A stretch of 22,570 nt of DNA from Verrucomicrobiota bacterium (GTDB taxonomy: Bacteria; Chlamydiota; Chlamydiia; Chlamydiales; JAEYWL01), in NCBI GenBank assembly GCA_023428915.1, contig JAEYWL010000036.1, positions 1-22,570 on the forward strand, in the 5' to 3' direction. Of the stretch, positions 21,853 to 22,570 are shown one piece after another. Made by a program: the position numbers and the translations under genes. Position 1 is the first letter of the stretch; each line of letters starts with the position of its first letter. The notes beneath the pieces were generated by a model. It was not told the origin of the DNA. It did not search any database and saw nothing but the letters and a program-made list of their open reading frames with translations.

Positions 21853-22287
21853 ATGCAATATTTTGCCACTGAAAATCCGGAGATCAAAGAAAGGATAGTG
21901 GCAAAGAATAACTTAGCTTTTTCTTTTCTTAGTTATATGCCAATTGTACCTGGACACTTGTTAATTTGTCCAATTCGCGTCGTAGAAACAAGTGATGGAC
22001 TAACTATAGAAGAGTGGCAAGCTATTCTTTGCCTCAAACAACAAGTTTGTCATGCTCTAAAAAGTGCATTAGGCGCAGAAGGGTTTAATTTTGCTTGGAA
22101 TATGGGAGAAATGGCAGGGCAAACAGTTCCCCACTTTCACTTACACATTGTTCCAAGAAAAACAGGCGACGCTGGTATTCTGCAATACGAACCTAGAATT
22201 TTTCTGTATCGGCCTGGAAGTCGCGCCACCTCTCCTGCAGAGGAACTTGCACAAACAGCCGCACTTATCAAAAACCATCTAAATTAA
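21853..22287 (+). CDS. HIT-family nucleotide hydrolase
   Basis: This 144-residue cytoplasmic protein carries the histidine triad HFHLH (His94, 96, 98) in TVPHFHLHIVPR, with the upstream VPGHLLICP and FNFAWNMGEMAGQTV segments of the Hint/Fhit superfamily. Family members hydrolyse nucleoside phosphoramidates or dinucleoside polyphosphates, using the middle His as nucleophile. ATG 21853 is preferred to 21847 because GAGG lies about six bases before it, while it touches the earlier ATG. It follows the PNPOx-like gene closely. Confidence 0.92.
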   Translation: MQYFATENPEIKERIVAKNNLAFSFLSYMPIVPGHLLICPIRVVETSDGLTIEEWQAILCLKQQVCHALKSALGAEGFNFAWNMGEMAGQTVPHFHLHIVPRKTGDAGILQYEPRIFLYRPGSRATSPAEELAQTAALIKNHLN

Positions 22288-22457
22288 GAGTCTTTTAGCT
22301 AGCCCTACCCATCCGCCAATAATTAACAAATCTGTTACAAAAAAATCGTGACCCTATTTAATGCTAGTTTTAAAAAATGCAATACATGTTAAAAAGTTTA
22401 AAATTAAACCGCAGAGCCGCAAAGAACGCTGAGGAAGCGCAAGAGGTACGACTCACC

Positions 22458-22495
22458 AACATAGGTAACATTTTAGTTCACTAACATAGGTAACA
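22458..22495. mobile_element. Terminal repeats of an IS481-like element
   Basis: AACATAGGTAACA occurs at 22458-22470 and 22483-22495, exactly 25 bp apart, just upstream of a transposase start. Tandem terminal repeats of this kind are transposase-binding sites at the left end of the element. The rest of 22288-22551 has no gene. Confidence 0.6.
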
Positions 22496-22551
22496 CTTTT
22501 CCAAAAAAATAGAATAAATAAGCCTAAGATAATCGATTTAGGAGGTTATCT

Positions 22552-22570
22552 ATGGCATGGAGAAGAATAA
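22552..22570 (+). CDS. IS481-like transposase, first six codons only
   Basis: The frame MAWRRI begins at ATG 22552 with TTAGGAGG eight bases upstream and is cut by the window edge. IS481-type transposases often open with M-x-W-(K/R). Together with the terminal repeats just upstream this supports the call, but too little is visible to be firm. Confidence 0.5.

Noticed and set aside
22385..22432. Purine-rich stretch containing CCGCAGAGCCGCAAAG
   Set aside because: It resembles a motif seen near genes in many bacteria, but only one copy is present here and no structure or function can be shown.

Overview
The window looks like an accessory stretch of a low-GC Gram-negative genome, most likely a chlamydia-like amoeba symbiont (Parachlamydiaceae type). 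The signs are a cysteine-rich outer-membrane barrel protein, frequent dispersed palindromic repeats, many decaying insertion sequences and defence genes, and standard AGGAGG ribosome binding sites. The taxonomic call is inference from gene style; no marker gene is present.

Layout. 1-511 holds the end of one insertion sequence and a dead IS66 remnant. 550-1837 holds an AbiEi-type antitoxin/regulator, a divergent unknown gene and, between them, an unusually regular nested palindrome. 1838-2905 holds a 3' tRNA(CAU) fragment, possibly an attachment-site scar, followed by a broken IS3 element. 2906-5475 is a one-strand graveyard of what looks like a former defence operon: SNF2-type helicase, GIY-YIG protein, PD-(D/E)XK nuclease and a second GIY-YIG protein. 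Only the last is intact. 5478-9042 carries a YbaK-like deacylase and a TrmB-family regulator divergent from an ABC exporter, with a perfect palindrome over their promoters.

9061-14509 is a mosaic: an ATPase stub, a glutamine amidotransferase, Hsp20, an internally deleted formate dehydrogenase, a sugar-acid/lactate-type MFS transporter, DNA-3-methyladenine glycosylase I and an FAD monooxygenase. 14532-18518 is an envelope-related block: an exported GMC oxidoreductase with a cysteine-rich outer-membrane protein directly behind it, divergent from an exported 475-residue protein with HD-like motifs. 18675-22287 holds a beta-CASP RNase-like protein behind a dead LOG-family gene, an unknown exported protein, a PNPOx-like flavoprotein and a HIT protein. 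The window ends at the first codons of an IS481-like transposase.

A family of 94-bp palindromic repeats (two complete copies, two halves, one terminal piece) threads through the window. One piece sits exactly at the deletion joint in the helicase and another lies in the 5' leader of the ABC exporter, so this repeat seems to have shaped the region. No complete new system could be shown. The best leads are the nested operator at 1286-1347, the repeat family and the degraded helicase/nuclease operon.
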